A stretch of 64,000 nucleotides of DNA from Streptomyces chryseus (GTDB lineage: Bacteria > Actinomycetota > Actinomycetes > Streptomycetales > Streptomycetaceae). Every line of letters starts with the position of its first letter. Positions within the stretch are counted from its first letter, which is position 1. The position numbers and the translations under genes were made by a program. Below are positions 25,509-34,009 of the stretch, piece after piece. Location: contig NZ_BMVO01000013.1 in NCBI RefSeq assembly GCF_014650755.1, positions 62,001 through 126,000 of the forward strand, read 5' to 3'. The notes beneath the pieces are model-generated. The model ran no database searches, was not told where the DNA came from, and was given only the letters and a program-made list of their open reading frames with translations.

Positions 25509-25667
25509 CGGTTCACCACCGTCCCATGATCGGGCAGGGCGAAGTGGGGCGCGCGATGTCGGCTACGGGGAGGCTCGCCCATGGGCGGACGCTCACACCT
25601 TTCAGAGGAGGTGAATGATCCGCCCATGGTAAGGGGCGGGCGCCCCGCGGCCGAGGTCCGTCCACCG

Positions 25668-26120
25668 TCACTCCACGAGCGGCTTGACCCATCGCCGCCA
25701 CTGCGGCTCGGGGGCGTACCCGGCCGCGCGCCAGGCGTGGTGCGCCCGCTCGTTCTCCTGCAGGACCATCGCGTCGCCGCGCCGCCCGCCCAGGGCGACG
25801 AACCGCTCCTCCGCCGCGGCGAGCAGCGCGGAGCCGATGCCGCGCCGCCGCCGCTTCGGGTGCACGGCCAGGCGGTACAGATGACAGCGCCAGCCGTCGA
25901 AGCCCGCGACGACCGTGCCGACGAGCCCGGGGCGCTCACCGCCGGCGGCGGAGAGCCCGGCCAGGAGCAGCGCGCCGGGGTCGCGGGCGACGAGCCGCTC
26001 CACGCCCGCGCGGTCGTCGCTGATGCTCGTGCCCTCGGCGGCGACCTTCCAGAAGGCCAGGACCGTGTCGAGGTCGTCGGGCGTCGCGGCCCGTATCCGA
26101 AGATCATTCATGTCCGGCAT
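25668..26120 (-). CDS. GNAT family N-acetyltransferase
   Basis: 150 residues from the ATG at 26120 (MPDMNDLRIRAATPDD); the ATG at 26111 is an alternative. The acetyl-CoA-binding region KRRRRGIGSALLAAAE (about residues 90-105) follows an RLAVHP strand typical of GNATs. Substrate unknown. The 160 bp before the hemolysin-like gene contain two small palindromes but no gene. Confidence 0.88.
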   Translation of the reverse strand: MPDMNDLRIRAATPDDLDTVLAFWKVAAEGTSISDDRAGVERLVARDPGALLLAGLSAAGGERPGLVGTVVAGFDGWRCHLYRLAVHPKRRRRGIGSALLAAAEERFVALGGRRGDAMVLQENERAHHAWRAAGYAPEPQWRRWVKPLVE

Positions 26121-26227
26121 CCCACCACCGTCCGCGCCGGCGTGTCGACCGCGTTTCCGGTGCCTCCTCCTGGTCTCCTCCCGCTCTCCCCTTGCCGGTG
26201 CTAGCGCCGTCGCGCTAGCTTGGTGGT

Positions 26228-26455
26228 GTGGCAAAGACTCAGCTGAACGTACGCGTGGACGAGGCCACCGCCGAGGCCGCGCGGCAGCGCGCCCTCCAGC
26301 GGGGCATGAGTGTGAACCGCTACATCGAGGAGCTGGTCCTCCAGGACGCCGGGGAGGTGGGACGCACCTTCGTCGAGGCCGCGTCCGACTTCATGAAGCA
26401 GTACGAATCGGTGTTCGTGGAGGAGTTCGGCGCGGAGCGCGAAGGCAAGCGTTGA
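26228..26455 (+). CDS. Ribbon-helix-helix antitoxin-like protein
   Basis: 75 residues from a GTG. The N-terminus TQLNVRVDEATAEAARQRAL and GMSVNRYIEELVLQ form an Arc/CopG-type ribbon-helix-helix, followed by a short acidic tail likely to bind a toxin. The stop overlaps the TTG start of the next gene (TTGA), typical of toxin-antitoxin operons. It probably autoregulates the pair. Confidence 0.85.
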   Translation: MAKTQLNVRVDEATAEAARQRALQRGMSVNRYIEELVLQDAGEVGRTFVEAASDFMKQYESVFVEEFGAEREGKR

Positions 26456-26829
26456 GTCTCCGGATCGACCTCGCCTGGCTCCTCATGATCGCCGAGCACA
26501 AGACCCCGGGCGACCCCCAGGTCGTCGACTGGGGCGCGCTCGTGGCCGCCGTCGCCCGGCACGAGGCCGAGATATTCGCCATCCCCGTCTACAGCGATCC
26601 GGCCGCCCGCGCGGCCGCCCTGCTCCAGCTGCTGCTGCACGTGCCGGCGCTGGAGCGCTCGAACGCGATGTTCGCCTCGGCCGTGGCCTACGGCTATCTC
26701 GTTGCCTGCGGGCTCAAGGTCGTGACCTCGCCCGAGCAGGTGCGGGACCTGGCGAGGCTCGTCAAGGAGGGCAAGGCGGACGTCCACGCGATCGCGGAGG
26801 AGCTGCGCCAGTGGAGCCTGAGCAGCTGA
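26452..26829 (+). CDS. Fic/Doc-like toxin component with degenerate Fic motif
   Basis: 125 residues from a TTG overlapping the antitoxin stop. All-helical protein resembling the Streptomyces proteins annotated as Fic-family toxin components. The canonical Fic motif HPFxxGNxR is absent; the corresponding place reads HVPALERSNAMFA, keeping only His and Asn. AMPylation or phosphorylation activity as in Fic or Doc is therefore doubtful. Paired with an RHH antitoxin. The last codons run into a triple 8-bp repeat. Confidence 0.75.
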   Translation: MSLRIDLAWLLMIAEHKTPGDPQVVDWGALVAAVARHEAEIFAIPVYSDPAARAAALLQLLLHVPALERSNAMFASAVAYGYLVACGLKVVTSPEQVRDLARLVKEGKADVHAIAEELRQWSLSS

Positions 26830-26844
26830 GCAGCTGAGCAGCTG
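26821..26844. repeat. Triple AGCAGCTG octamer repeat at the toxin stop
   Basis: Three tandem copies of AGCAGCTG. The first contains the toxin stop codon. The repeat may reflect slippage; no function is evident. Confidence 0.85.
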
Positions 26845-26900
26845 ACCGGGGACCAGGTGACCCGCCGCCCGGCCCGAGCCCGGGCGCGCGCCTCCGCCTG

Positions 26901-27599
26901 CTACGCGTCGGCCGCCGGCCCTTCCGGCGCCTCCCCCGGCCGGCGCGCCACGCCCAGCACACACGGCGACGACGGCAGCCTCGGACCGTTCTCCGGTACG
27001 GACAGCCGCCGGTACGCGCCGAGGTCGAACCCCGCCGCCGTGATGCCCGCGAGCGGGTCGCGCGCGGTGTGGCACCCGCCGAAGAGCACCGGCCAGACGG
27101 TCCGGTCCAGCACCCGCTGAGCCGTCACCATGGCCCGGCCCCCGCCCCGGCCGTGCTCGAAGAAGCGCAGCTCGCCCCCGGGTCGCAGGACACGCCTGAT
27201 CTCCGAGAGCGCGCGCGGCACGTCCCGTACGCTGCACAGCACCAGCGACACCACCGCCGCGTCGAACGCCTCGCTCTTCACCGGCAGCGCCTCCGCGGCC
27301 CCCGGCACCACGTCCACCGGGACACCGGCGTCCAGCGCCGCTTTCACCGCCAGCCGGCGAAGGCTGCGTTCCGGTTCGATCGCCACGACCTCCGAGACGG
27401 CGGGCGGGTAGTGCGCGAAGTTCAGCCCGTTGCCCGCGCCGATCTCGATGACCCGGCCCGACAGCCCGGACAGCAGCTCGTCGCGGTGCGCGGCCACCCC
27501 GCCCCTCAGGTCGGCCGCCACGCTGCAGCGGGCGTAGAAGCGTGCGAAGAGCGGGTGGTGCACGGCGTCCCGGGGAACCTTGCTGCGGCGCTTGGGCAT
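26901..27599 (-). CDS. Class I SAM-dependent methyltransferase
   Basis: 232 residues from an ATG with CCGGAGGAGGG upstream. SAM-binding motif I VIEIGAGNGLNFAHYP (about residues 50-65), followed by VVSLVLCSVRDVP and LRPGGELRFFEHG, the pattern of UbiE/methyltransferase_11 proteins. Substrate unknown. The gene stands alone between the toxin-antitoxin-like pair and a VOC gene. Confidence 0.88.
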   Translation of the reverse strand: MPKRRSKVPRDAVHHPLFARFYARCSVAADLRGGVAAHRDELLSGLSGRVIEIGAGNGLNFAHYPPAVSEVVAIEPERSLRRLAVKAALDAGVPVDVVPGAAEALPVKSEAFDAAVVSLVLCSVRDVPRALSEIRRVLRPGGELRFFEHGRGGGRAMVTAQRVLDRTVWPVLFGGCHTARDPLAGITAAGFDLGAYRRLSVPENGPRLPSSPCVLGVARRPGEAPEGPAADA

Positions 27600-27638
27600 C
27601 GCGGACCCTCCTCCGGTGGCGTACGGACACCGCGATAC

Positions 27639-28001
27639 TTACCCCGTCGGGCGGCTCACGCCGCTCACGAAGCAGAACTCGTTGCCTTCCGGGTCCAGCA
27701 GCACCTGGAACGACCCCTGCGTGTCGACGACGATCCCGCCGGTCCTGGTCGCGCCGAGGCCCTCCGCCCACACGGTCGCCGCGCCGATGTCGTCCGCGTG
27801 CAGGTCCAGATGCAGCCGGTTCTTGACACTCTTCCCCTCCGGTACGCGCTGGAAGGCGACCCGGGTCCAGTCCGGCGGGTCCACGTACGACCAGTCCGGG
27901 CTCCGGTCGACCGGGTCGCCGCCCAGCAGGGCGGCCCAGAAGCGGACCAGTACGGCAGGCTCCGCGCAGTCGAAGACGACTTCGTCGATACGTACTCGCA
28001 T
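27639..28001 (-). CDS. VOC (glyoxalase-like) domain protein
   Basis: 120 residues with two beta-alpha-beta-beta-beta halves: EVVFDCAEPAVLVRFWAALL at the N-terminus and HLDLHADDIGAA with LLDPEGNEFCFV at the C-terminus. Small stand-alone VOC proteins act as dioxygenase-like enzymes, antibiotic binders or unknown metalloproteins. No metal triad can be firmly assigned. It is just downstream of bioD on the same strand (37 bp), so may be co-transcribed with the biotin genes by read-through. Confidence 0.8.
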   Translation of the reverse strand: MRVRIDEVVFDCAEPAVLVRFWAALLGGDPVDRSPDWSYVDPPDWTRVAFQRVPEGKSVKNRLHLDLHADDIGAATVWAEGLGATRTGGIVVDTQGSFQVLLDPEGNEFCFVSGVSRPTG

Positions 28002-28038
28002 GACGACGACGATACGGGTGCCGCCGGCGATGCCGGTG

Positions 28039-28734
28039 TTACGGCTGCCAGGTGCCGCCGAGCGCGGGCGCGAGCCAACTCCCGGCGCGCTCCCGGAAGT
28101 CGGCGGGCGCCAGGGCTCCCGCGCCCTGCGGGACGGCTCCGAGCAACGGAGCTCCTTCGGCCGCGTCGGGCAGGTCGGTGAGGTTGCAGCGCTCGGCGAG
28201 ACCGGGGGCGTCGGGCCAGCTGCCGATGACGACACCGAGCATGTCGATCCCGCGGGCGCGCAGGGCCTCGGCGGTCAGCGTCGTCGAGTTGAGCGTGCCG
28301 AGGCCGGCGGGGGTGACGACCAGGACCGGTGCGCCGAGCAGACGGGCGGCGTCGGCGAGGGTCCCGCCCTCGTCGTCGAAGCGGACGAGCAGGCCGCCGG
28401 CGCCTTCGACGAGTACGAGGTCGTACGTCGCGGCCAGCTTCGCCGCCGCCGTGGCCACGTCCTGCGGCCGTACGGGGGCCAGGCCGGCGCGCCGGGCGGC
28501 GGTGGCGGGCGCCAGGGGCTCGGGGAACCGGGCGAGTTCGAGCCCGGCGACCTCGTCGCCCGCCAGCCGCACGACCTCGTGCGCGTCACCCGGCTCTCCC
28601 TGGGCGAGCCCGGTCTGGGCGGGCTTGAGCACGGCGACGGTACGGCCCCGGGCCCGGGCGACGGCGGCGAGCGCCGCCGTGACGACGGTCTTGCCGATCT
28701 CGGTACCGGTGCCGCTGACGACGATGACGGCCAT
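28039..28734 (-). CDS. bioD: Dethiobiotin synthetase
   Basis: 231 residues from an ATG with AGGAGG upstream. Walker A GTGTEIGKT at residues 8-16, VLKPAQTG for substrate binding, and LVEGAGGLLV as the second nucleotide motif. It carboxylates 7,8-diaminopelargonate to dethiobiotin using ATP and CO2. Separated from bioA by a 166-bp gap with two large hairpins. Confidence 0.95.
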   Translation of the reverse strand: MAVIVVSGTGTEIGKTVVTAALAAVARARGRTVAVLKPAQTGLAQGEPGDAHEVVRLAGDEVAGLELARFPEPLAPATAARRAGLAPVRPQDVATAAAKLAATYDLVLVEGAGGLLVRFDDEGGTLADAARLLGAPVLVVTPAGLGTLNSTTLTAEALRARGIDMLGVVIGSWPDAPGLAERCNLTDLPDAAEGAPLLGAVPQGAGALAPADFRERAGSWLAPALGGTWQP

Positions 28735-28810
28735 GCGCTGCTGTCCTCCTGGTAGTGGTTCATGTCCGGTCCGGGGCCTTCCCGGGCCCGGACCGGCCGG
28801 CGCCCCTCGG

Positions 28811-28861
28811 ACACCGGTGGGGCCGGGACCGCCCGGGGGCGGCACCCGGCCCCACCGGTGT
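28811..28861 (-). terminator. Large hairpin between bioA and bioD
   Basis: Perfect 17-bp arms (ACACCGGTGGGGCCGGG and its complement) with a GC-rich, itself pairable loop. A second, shorter GGTCCGGG-type inverted repeat lies at about 28775-28800. These could terminate or attenuate transcription between bioA and bioD. Confidence 0.65.
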
Positions 28862-28900
28862 TCCGGGGCATGCCCGCGAGGGCCGCGAGGGAACGCCCCC

Positions 28901-30205
28901 TCACGCACCGGCCGACGCGGCCGCCGCTACCGCCCGGCAGATCCGGGCCAGGTCCGCGTCGTTCGTGACGTACGGCGGCATCGTGTAGATCAGGTCGCGG
29001 AACGGCCGCAGCCACACGCCCTCCCGGACCGTCGCCGCCGTCGCCGCCGCCATGGCGGCCTCGTCGAGGGGACGGTCCAGCTGTACGACGCCGATCGCCC
29101 CCAGCACCCGGACGTCCCGGACCCCCGGAAGCCGGGCCACCTCCGCAAGACCGTCGCTCAGCCCCGCTTCGATGCGCTTGACCTCGCCCTGCCAGTCCTG
29201 GCCGAGCAGCAGCTCGATCGAGGCACAGGCCACGGCCGAAGCCAGCGGATTGCCCATGAAGGTCGGGCCGTGGGCCAGGACCGGCAGCTCGCCGCGCGAG
29301 ATGCCGTCGGCCACCTCCGCCGTGCACAGGGTCGCCGCCATCGACAGGTAACCGCCGGTCATCGCCTTGCCCAGGCACAGGACGTCCGGTGAGACCGACG
29401 CCTGCTCCGAGGCGAAGAGCGTCCCCGTACGGCCGAATCCCGTCGCGATCTCGTCGAAGATCAGCAGCACGCCGTTCTCGTCGCACGCCTCCCGCAGCAC
29501 CCGCAGATACGCGGGCGAGTGGAAGCGCATCCCGCCGGCGCCCTGCACCACCGGCTCCACGATCACGGCGGCCACTTCGTGCGCGTGGCGGGCGATCATC
29601 GCGCGCAGGTGATCGGCGTACGCCGCGTCGTACTCCGCCGGCGGCGCGTCCGCGAAGACCTGGCGCGGCAGCGCGCCCTGCCACAGCTCGTGCATCCCGC
29701 CCTGCGGGTCGCACACCGCCATCGGCTGCCACGTGTCGCCGTGGTAGCCGCCGCGCCAGGTCAGCAGCCGCTGCTTGCCCGGACGGCCCACCGAGCGCCA
29801 GTACTGGAGGCACATCTTCACCGCGACCTCGACCGACACCGAACCGGAGTCGGACAGGAACACGTGCCGCAGCGGCTCGGGGGTGATCTCCACCAGCTTC
29901 GCGGCCAGCCGCACGGCGGGCTCGTGGGTGAGCCCGCCGAACATCACATGGCTCATCCTGTCGAGCTGGCCGCGTGCCGCCTCGTTCAGGACCGGGTGGT
30001 TGTAGCCGTGCACCGCCGACCACCAGGACGACATGCCGTCGATCAACTCGTCCTGGCCGTGGGCCGGCCGAGCCAGCCGCAGCCGAACACCGGACGCGGA
30101 CTCCACCAGCAGTGGCTTCGCACGGCCCGGCATCGGACCGTACGGATGCCACACGTGCTCCCGGTCGAGCCGCAGCAAATCCCCGGGGGCCAACGGCTCA
30201 GGCAT
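28901..30205 (-). CDS. bioA: Adenosylmethionine--8-amino-7-oxononanoate transaminase
   Basis: 434 residues. Class III aminotransferase: WHPYGPM near the N-terminus, VEPVVQGAGGM, LIFDEIATGFGRTG and the PLP lysine in LGKAMTGGYLS. It makes 7,8-diaminopelargonate with SAM as amino donor. The start at 30205 overlaps the bioB stop by 8 bp, indicating translational coupling in bioB-bioA order. Confidence 0.96.
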   Translation of the reverse strand: MPEPLAPGDLLRLDREHVWHPYGPMPGRAKPLLVESASGVRLRLARPAHGQDELIDGMSSWWSAVHGYNHPVLNEAARGQLDRMSHVMFGGLTHEPAVRLAAKLVEITPEPLRHVFLSDSGSVSVEVAVKMCLQYWRSVGRPGKQRLLTWRGGYHGDTWQPMAVCDPQGGMHELWQGALPRQVFADAPPAEYDAAYADHLRAMIARHAHEVAAVIVEPVVQGAGGMRFHSPAYLRVLREACDENGVLLIFDEIATGFGRTGTLFASEQASVSPDVLCLGKAMTGGYLSMAATLCTAEVADGISRGELPVLAHGPTFMGNPLASAVACASIELLLGQDWQGEVKRIEAGLSDGLAEVARLPGVRDVRVLGAIGVVQLDRPLDEAAMAAATAATVREGVWLRPFRDLIYTMPPYVTNDADLARICRAVAAAASAGA

Positions 30206-31343
30206 TGGGGGCGAGGTCCGTTCCCGCGCCTCGCCGCCGTACCGACACGAGGTCCGTACGGGCGGCCGGAATCTCCGGGGTCTCTCCCTCCGGCTCCGGG
30301 GCGGCCGGCTCACCGCACGCCGACGCGCAGCCGCCACCGGCGCGGTGCTCCGGAAGCGTCGTCGTCTCCGCCCCCTCCACCTCGAAACCGGCGTCCGCGA
30401 TCATCTCCAGATCCGCCTGGCCGGCCTGGCCCTCACTGGTCAGGTAGTCGCCGAGGAAGATCGAGTTGACCAGGTGCAGAGCCAGCGGCTGCATGGTCCG
30501 CAGGTGCACCTCGCGCCCGCCCGCGAGCCGTACCTCCACGTCCGGGCAGACGAACCGCACCATCGCGAGGATCCGCAGCGCCCGCTGCGGCGTCAGGTTC
30601 CACTCCTTGGCGAGCGGCGTGCCCTCGAACGGGATCAGGAAGTTCACGGGCACCGAGTCGGGATCGAGTTCGCGCAGCGAGAAGACCACGTCCACGAGGT
30701 CGGCGTCCGTCTCGCCCATGCCCGCGATGAGACCCGAGCACGCCGACATGCCCGCCGCCTGCGCCTGCTGGACCGTCTCCACACGGTCGGCGTAGGTGTG
30801 CGTCGTGGTGATGCCGCCGTACGTCGCCTCGGAGGTGTTCAGGTTGTGGTTGTACGCGTCGGCGCCCGCCGCCCGCAGCCGCTCGGCCTGTCCGTCCGAG
30901 AGCAGCCCGAGGCAGGCACAGACCTCGACGTCTTCGTTCTGGTCCTTGATCGCCTCGATCGTCTTCGAGACGCGGTCGACGTCCTTGTCCGTCGGCCCGC
31001 GCCCGCTCGCGACCAGGCACACCCGCTTCGCCCCGCCCGCGACCCCGGCGGCCGCCGCCTTGGACGCCTCGTCGGGCTTCAGCCAGGTGTACTTCAGGAT
31101 CTCGGCCTTCGAGCCGAGCCGCTGCGAGCAGTACGAACAGTCCTCGGGGCACAGCCCCGACTTGAGGTTGACCAGATAGTTGAGTTTCACCCGCCGCCCG
31201 AACCACTGGCGGCGGACCTTTCCGGCCGCGGCCACCACATCGAGCAGCTCGTCGTCGGAGGTCGCCAGCACGGCGAGCGCTTCTTCGCGGGTCGGCAGCT
31301 CGCGCCGCAGCCCCTTCTCCACCAGCGTGTTCAGCAGGTCCAT
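30198..31343 (-). CDS. bioB: Biotin synthase (radical SAM)
   Basis: 381 residues. CPEDCSYCSQR supplies the CxxxCxxC [4Fe-4S] ligands (about residue 60), and YNHNLNTSEATY and the C-terminal NSIFLGDYLTSEG are BioB-specific. It inserts sulfur into dethiobiotin. A C-terminal extension of about 55 residues beyond the barrel is Cys-containing and low-complexity, as in many actinomycete BioB proteins. First gene of bioBAD, divergent from bioF. Confidence 0.97.
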   Translation of the reverse strand: MDLLNTLVEKGLRRELPTREEALAVLATSDDELLDVVAAAGKVRRQWFGRRVKLNYLVNLKSGLCPEDCSYCSQRLGSKAEILKYTWLKPDEASKAAAAGVAGGAKRVCLVASGRGPTDKDVDRVSKTIEAIKDQNEDVEVCACLGLLSDGQAERLRAAGADAYNHNLNTSEATYGGITTTHTYADRVETVQQAQAAGMSACSGLIAGMGETDADLVDVVFSLRELDPDSVPVNFLIPFEGTPLAKEWNLTPQRALRILAMVRFVCPDVEVRLAGGREVHLRTMQPLALHLVNSIFLGDYLTSEGQAGQADLEMIADAGFEVEGAETTTLPEHRAGGGCASACGEPAAPEPEGETPEIPAARTDLVSVRRRGAGTDLAPNA

Positions 31344-31410
31344 GATGCCGATCCTGGCCTACGGCACCGCCTGCGGCCAAGGAGGAACCGCACAAGAGCG
31401 GCCTCACGAG

Positions 31411-31430
31411 GTGTGGGTATTGCCACACCC
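31411..31430. promoter_or_regulatory. Inverted repeat in the bioB/bioF divergent promoter region
   Basis: GGTGTGG-N6-CCACACC, a perfect 7-bp palindrome between bioB and bioF, 57 bp before bioF. A TAGTGT hexamer at 31451 could be a -10 box for bioF. It is well placed as the operator for a biotin repressor acting on both directions; the regulator is not encoded nearby. Confidence 0.5.
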
Positions 31431-31486
31431 TGACCTCGCCCGTGCCCGGCTAGTGTCTGTGGGCTGCCTACAAAAGGGACTCTGCC

Positions 31487-32644
31487 ATGCCCCAGGGATC
31501 GTTCGACCCGTTCGACTGGATCGACGAGCAGGCGGCGGTGCGCGCGAAGGCCGGGCTCGTCAGGACCCTGCGCCCGCGCCCCGCCGAGTCCGCCCGGCTC
31601 GACCTCGCGAGCAACGACTACCTCGGCCTCACGCACCGCCCGGAGGTCACCGCCGCAGCCGCGGAGGCCGCCCGCCGCTGGGGCGCCGGTGCGACCGGGT
31701 CGCGACTCGTCACGGGCAGCACTCGCCTGCACGCCGACCTTGAGCGGGAATTGGCCGATTTCTGCGGTTTCGAGGCGGCGCTGGTCCTCTCCTCCGGTTA
31801 CGCCGCCAACCTCGCCGCGCTCACCGCCCTCAGCGGCCACGGCTCGGTGATCGTCTCCGACGCCCTCAACCACGCCTCGATCGTCGACGGCTGCCGGCTC
31901 TCGCGCGCCACCACCGCCGTGGTCCCGCACGCGGACCCCGACGCCGTGCGCAAGGCCCTCGACGCGCACGACGGGCGCGCCCTCGCGGTCACCGACTCGG
32001 TGTTCTCGGTGGACGGCGACGCGGCGCCCCTGCCCGAACTCGCCGCCGCCTGCCGTGCCTACGGGGCGGCGCTCCTGGTCGACGACGCCCACGGCCTCGG
32101 CGTTCTCGGCGAGGGAGGCAGAGGGGCGCTGAACGCGGCGGGCCTCGCGGGAGCGGACGGCGTCGTCGCCACGCTCACCCTGTCGAAGTCGCTGGGCAGT
32201 CAGGGCGGAGCGGTGCTCGGCCCCGCCCGGGTCATCGACCACCTGGTCAACACGGCCCGTACGTTCATCTTCGACACCGGTCTGGCGCCGGCCGCCGCGG
32301 GCGCCGCGCTGGCGAGCGCCCGGCTGCTGCGCCGCGAGCCGGAACTGGCGGCGCGGGCCCGTACGGTCGCCGCCTCGCTGCACCGGGGGCTGACGGACGC
32401 GGGGCTGACGGCCGTACGCCCGGACGCCGCCGTGGTGTCGGTCCTTTCGCCCTCGCCGGGGGAGGCGGTGCGCTGGGCCGCCGACTGCCGGGAGGCCGGC
32501 CTCGTCGTGGGCTGCTTCCGCCCGCCCTCGGTGCCGGACGGCGTCTCGCGGCTCCGGCTCACCGCCCGCGCGGACCTGACGGACGCGCAGGTCGGGGAAG
32601 CGGTGGCCACGATCGTACGCACCGCTCCCACCGCCGCCTTCTGA
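31487..32644 (+). CDS. bioF: 8-amino-7-oxononanoate synthase
   Basis: 385 residues. Alpha-oxoamine synthase features: LDLASNDYLGLTHRPEV, VDDAHGLGVLGEGG and the PLP Lys in TLSKSLGSQGG. It condenses pimeloyl thioester with alanine, the first dedicated ring-building step. Divergent from bioBAD and sharing a 143-bp regulatory gap. No bioC, bioH or bioI is in the window, so the pimelate source lies elsewhere. Confidence 0.95.
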   Translation: MPQGSFDPFDWIDEQAAVRAKAGLVRTLRPRPAESARLDLASNDYLGLTHRPEVTAAAAEAARRWGAGATGSRLVTGSTRLHADLERELADFCGFEAALVLSSGYAANLAALTALSGHGSVIVSDALNHASIVDGCRLSRATTAVVPHADPDAVRKALDAHDGRALAVTDSVFSVDGDAAPLPELAAACRAYGAALLVDDAHGLGVLGEGGRGALNAAGLAGADGVVATLTLSKSLGSQGGAVLGPARVIDHLVNTARTFIFDTGLAPAAAGAALASARLLRREPELAARARTVAASLHRGLTDAGLTAVRPDAAVVSVLSPSPGEAVRWAADCREAGLVVGCFRPPSVPDGVSRLRLTARADLTDAQVGEAVATIVRTAPTAAF

Positions 32645-32656
32645 CGGCCCGCCGGG

Positions 32657-32902
32657 TCACGGCAGGCGCTGTCCCCCGCCGAGCGCCTCGTCGCGTACGG
32701 CGGACAGGAAGGACGTCCACGTGTCCGCCGCGAAGAGCAGGGCTGGCCGCGCGACGTGCTTGGAGTCGCGCACGGCCAGCAGGCCGTCGTCGAGACGGGC
32801 CGCCTCCACGCAGTTGTTCATACCGGTGCTGCGACTGCTGCGCCGCCACCGGGCGCCGCGCAGGAGGGTGCTGGACGGGACGGGCGCGAGGGGTCCGGAC
32901 AT
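32657..32902 (-). CDS. DUF397 domain protein
   Basis: 81 residues from an ATG with GGGAGG upstream. WRRSSRSTGMNNCVEAA and VRDSKHVARPALLFAADTWTSFL are the two DUF397 signature stretches. DUF397 proteins are small partners of Scr1-type XRE regulators in Streptomyces; this one starts 9 bp after the Scr1 gene stop on the same strand. Probably a regulatory or antitoxin-like partner of that regulator. Confidence 0.92.
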   Translation of the reverse strand: MSGPLAPVPSSTLLRGARWRRSSRSTGMNNCVEAARLDDGLLAVRDSKHVARPALLFAADTWTSFLSAVRDEALGGGQRLP

Positions 32903-32911
32903 GGTGCCTCC

Positions 32912-33772
32912 CTACCGGGCATCACCGATACGGGCGATGAGAGCGGATGATTCCTCGGGTGAAAGGGCCTGTGCCTGCAGTGCGTTGAACGCGGTGTCGT
33001 ACGCCGTGAGGTCTTCTTTCCGTTCGAGGTAGAGGCTACTCGTCAAGTGGTCGATAACGACCACATTCAGATCAGCCATGTTCGGAAAGGAGAAGATAAT
33101 GAAAGATCCCGTGAGCCCGATGTGGGCTCCGGACGCGAACGGCAGGACCTGGAGACGGACATGAGGCAGTTCTCCCACCTCCAGTAACTGCTGCAACTGC
33201 TGTTTCATGACTCCCTGGCCGCCCACCGGCCGGCGCAGCACCGCCTCGTCCAGCACCGCGCTCAGCTCCAGCGGTCTCGCGGCCCCCAGCACCTCCTGGC
33301 GGGCGATCCGCACCTCGACCAGCGCGTCCACCTTCGCCGCCGGCAGCCCCGCCAGCGCCGCGCGCGTCACCGCCCGCGCGTAGTCCGCGGTCTGCAGCAG
33401 CCCCGGCACCACCGTGGTCTCCAGCGTGCGGGCCGCACTCGCCTGCGACTCCAGACTGATCAGGTCGCGGTACTGGGGCGGCAGCAGCCCCCGGTACGCG
33501 TGCCACCAGTGCTTGCCGCCCTCGCCGGCCGCCGGGCCGGTCAGCGCGTCGACCAGTTCCCGCAGCCTCGGGTCCGTCACTCCGTACACGTCCAGCAGCC
33601 GGGTCACGTCGGACGGCTTCACCGTGCTGCGCCCCGTCTCGATCCTGCTCACCTTCGACTGGTGCCACCCGACCAGGCGGGCCGCCTGGGGGCTGGTGAG
33701 CCCCGCCCTGTCGCGCAGTCTCCGCAGCTCGTCGCCGAGCTTGCGCCGACGCACCGCGGGACTGTGCCGCAT
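32912..33772 (-). CDS. Scr1/DUF5753-type XRE transcriptional regulator
   Basis: 286 residues from an ATG with AAGGAGA upstream. The N-terminal HTH_31 (LRDRAGLTSPQAARLVGWHQ, about 15-60) is followed by a DUF5753 domain (HWWHAYRGLLPPQYRDLISLE onward). This is the WhiJ-like family, many copies of which occur in Streptomyces with a DUF397 gene and an HATPase gene; some influence development. All three partner types are present here. Confidence 0.92.
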   Translation of the reverse strand: MRHSPAVRRRKLGDELRRLRDRAGLTSPQAARLVGWHQSKVSRIETGRSTVKPSDVTRLLDVYGVTDPRLRELVDALTGPAAGEGGKHWWHAYRGLLPPQYRDLISLESQASAARTLETTVVPGLLQTADYARAVTRAALAGLPAAKVDALVEVRIARQEVLGAARPLELSAVLDEAVLRRPVGGQGVMKQQLQQLLEVGELPHVRLQVLPFASGAHIGLTGSFIIFSFPNMADLNVVVIDHLTSSLYLERKEDLTAYDTAFNALQAQALSPEESSALIARIGDAR

Positions 33773-34009
33773 GTCCGTCTCCTTCCCGTTCGTTCCAACG
33801 GGCCAGGATGCGCCGTTCGGAGCCCGGACAGGGCCTCGCGCGGCAGAGTTCACCGCTTCGAGCTACAGATATATGCACATCTCGGGGGATCACGCCCGGG
33901 CGCGGCACCATGAGTGGCACTCTGGCGCGGAGCACAGTCCGAGGCCGTCCTCGAAGTTCATCCGCTACGAGTCGGAGTCCGGCCCCGGTGGGAAAGGGAC
34001 AGCGTCGCC

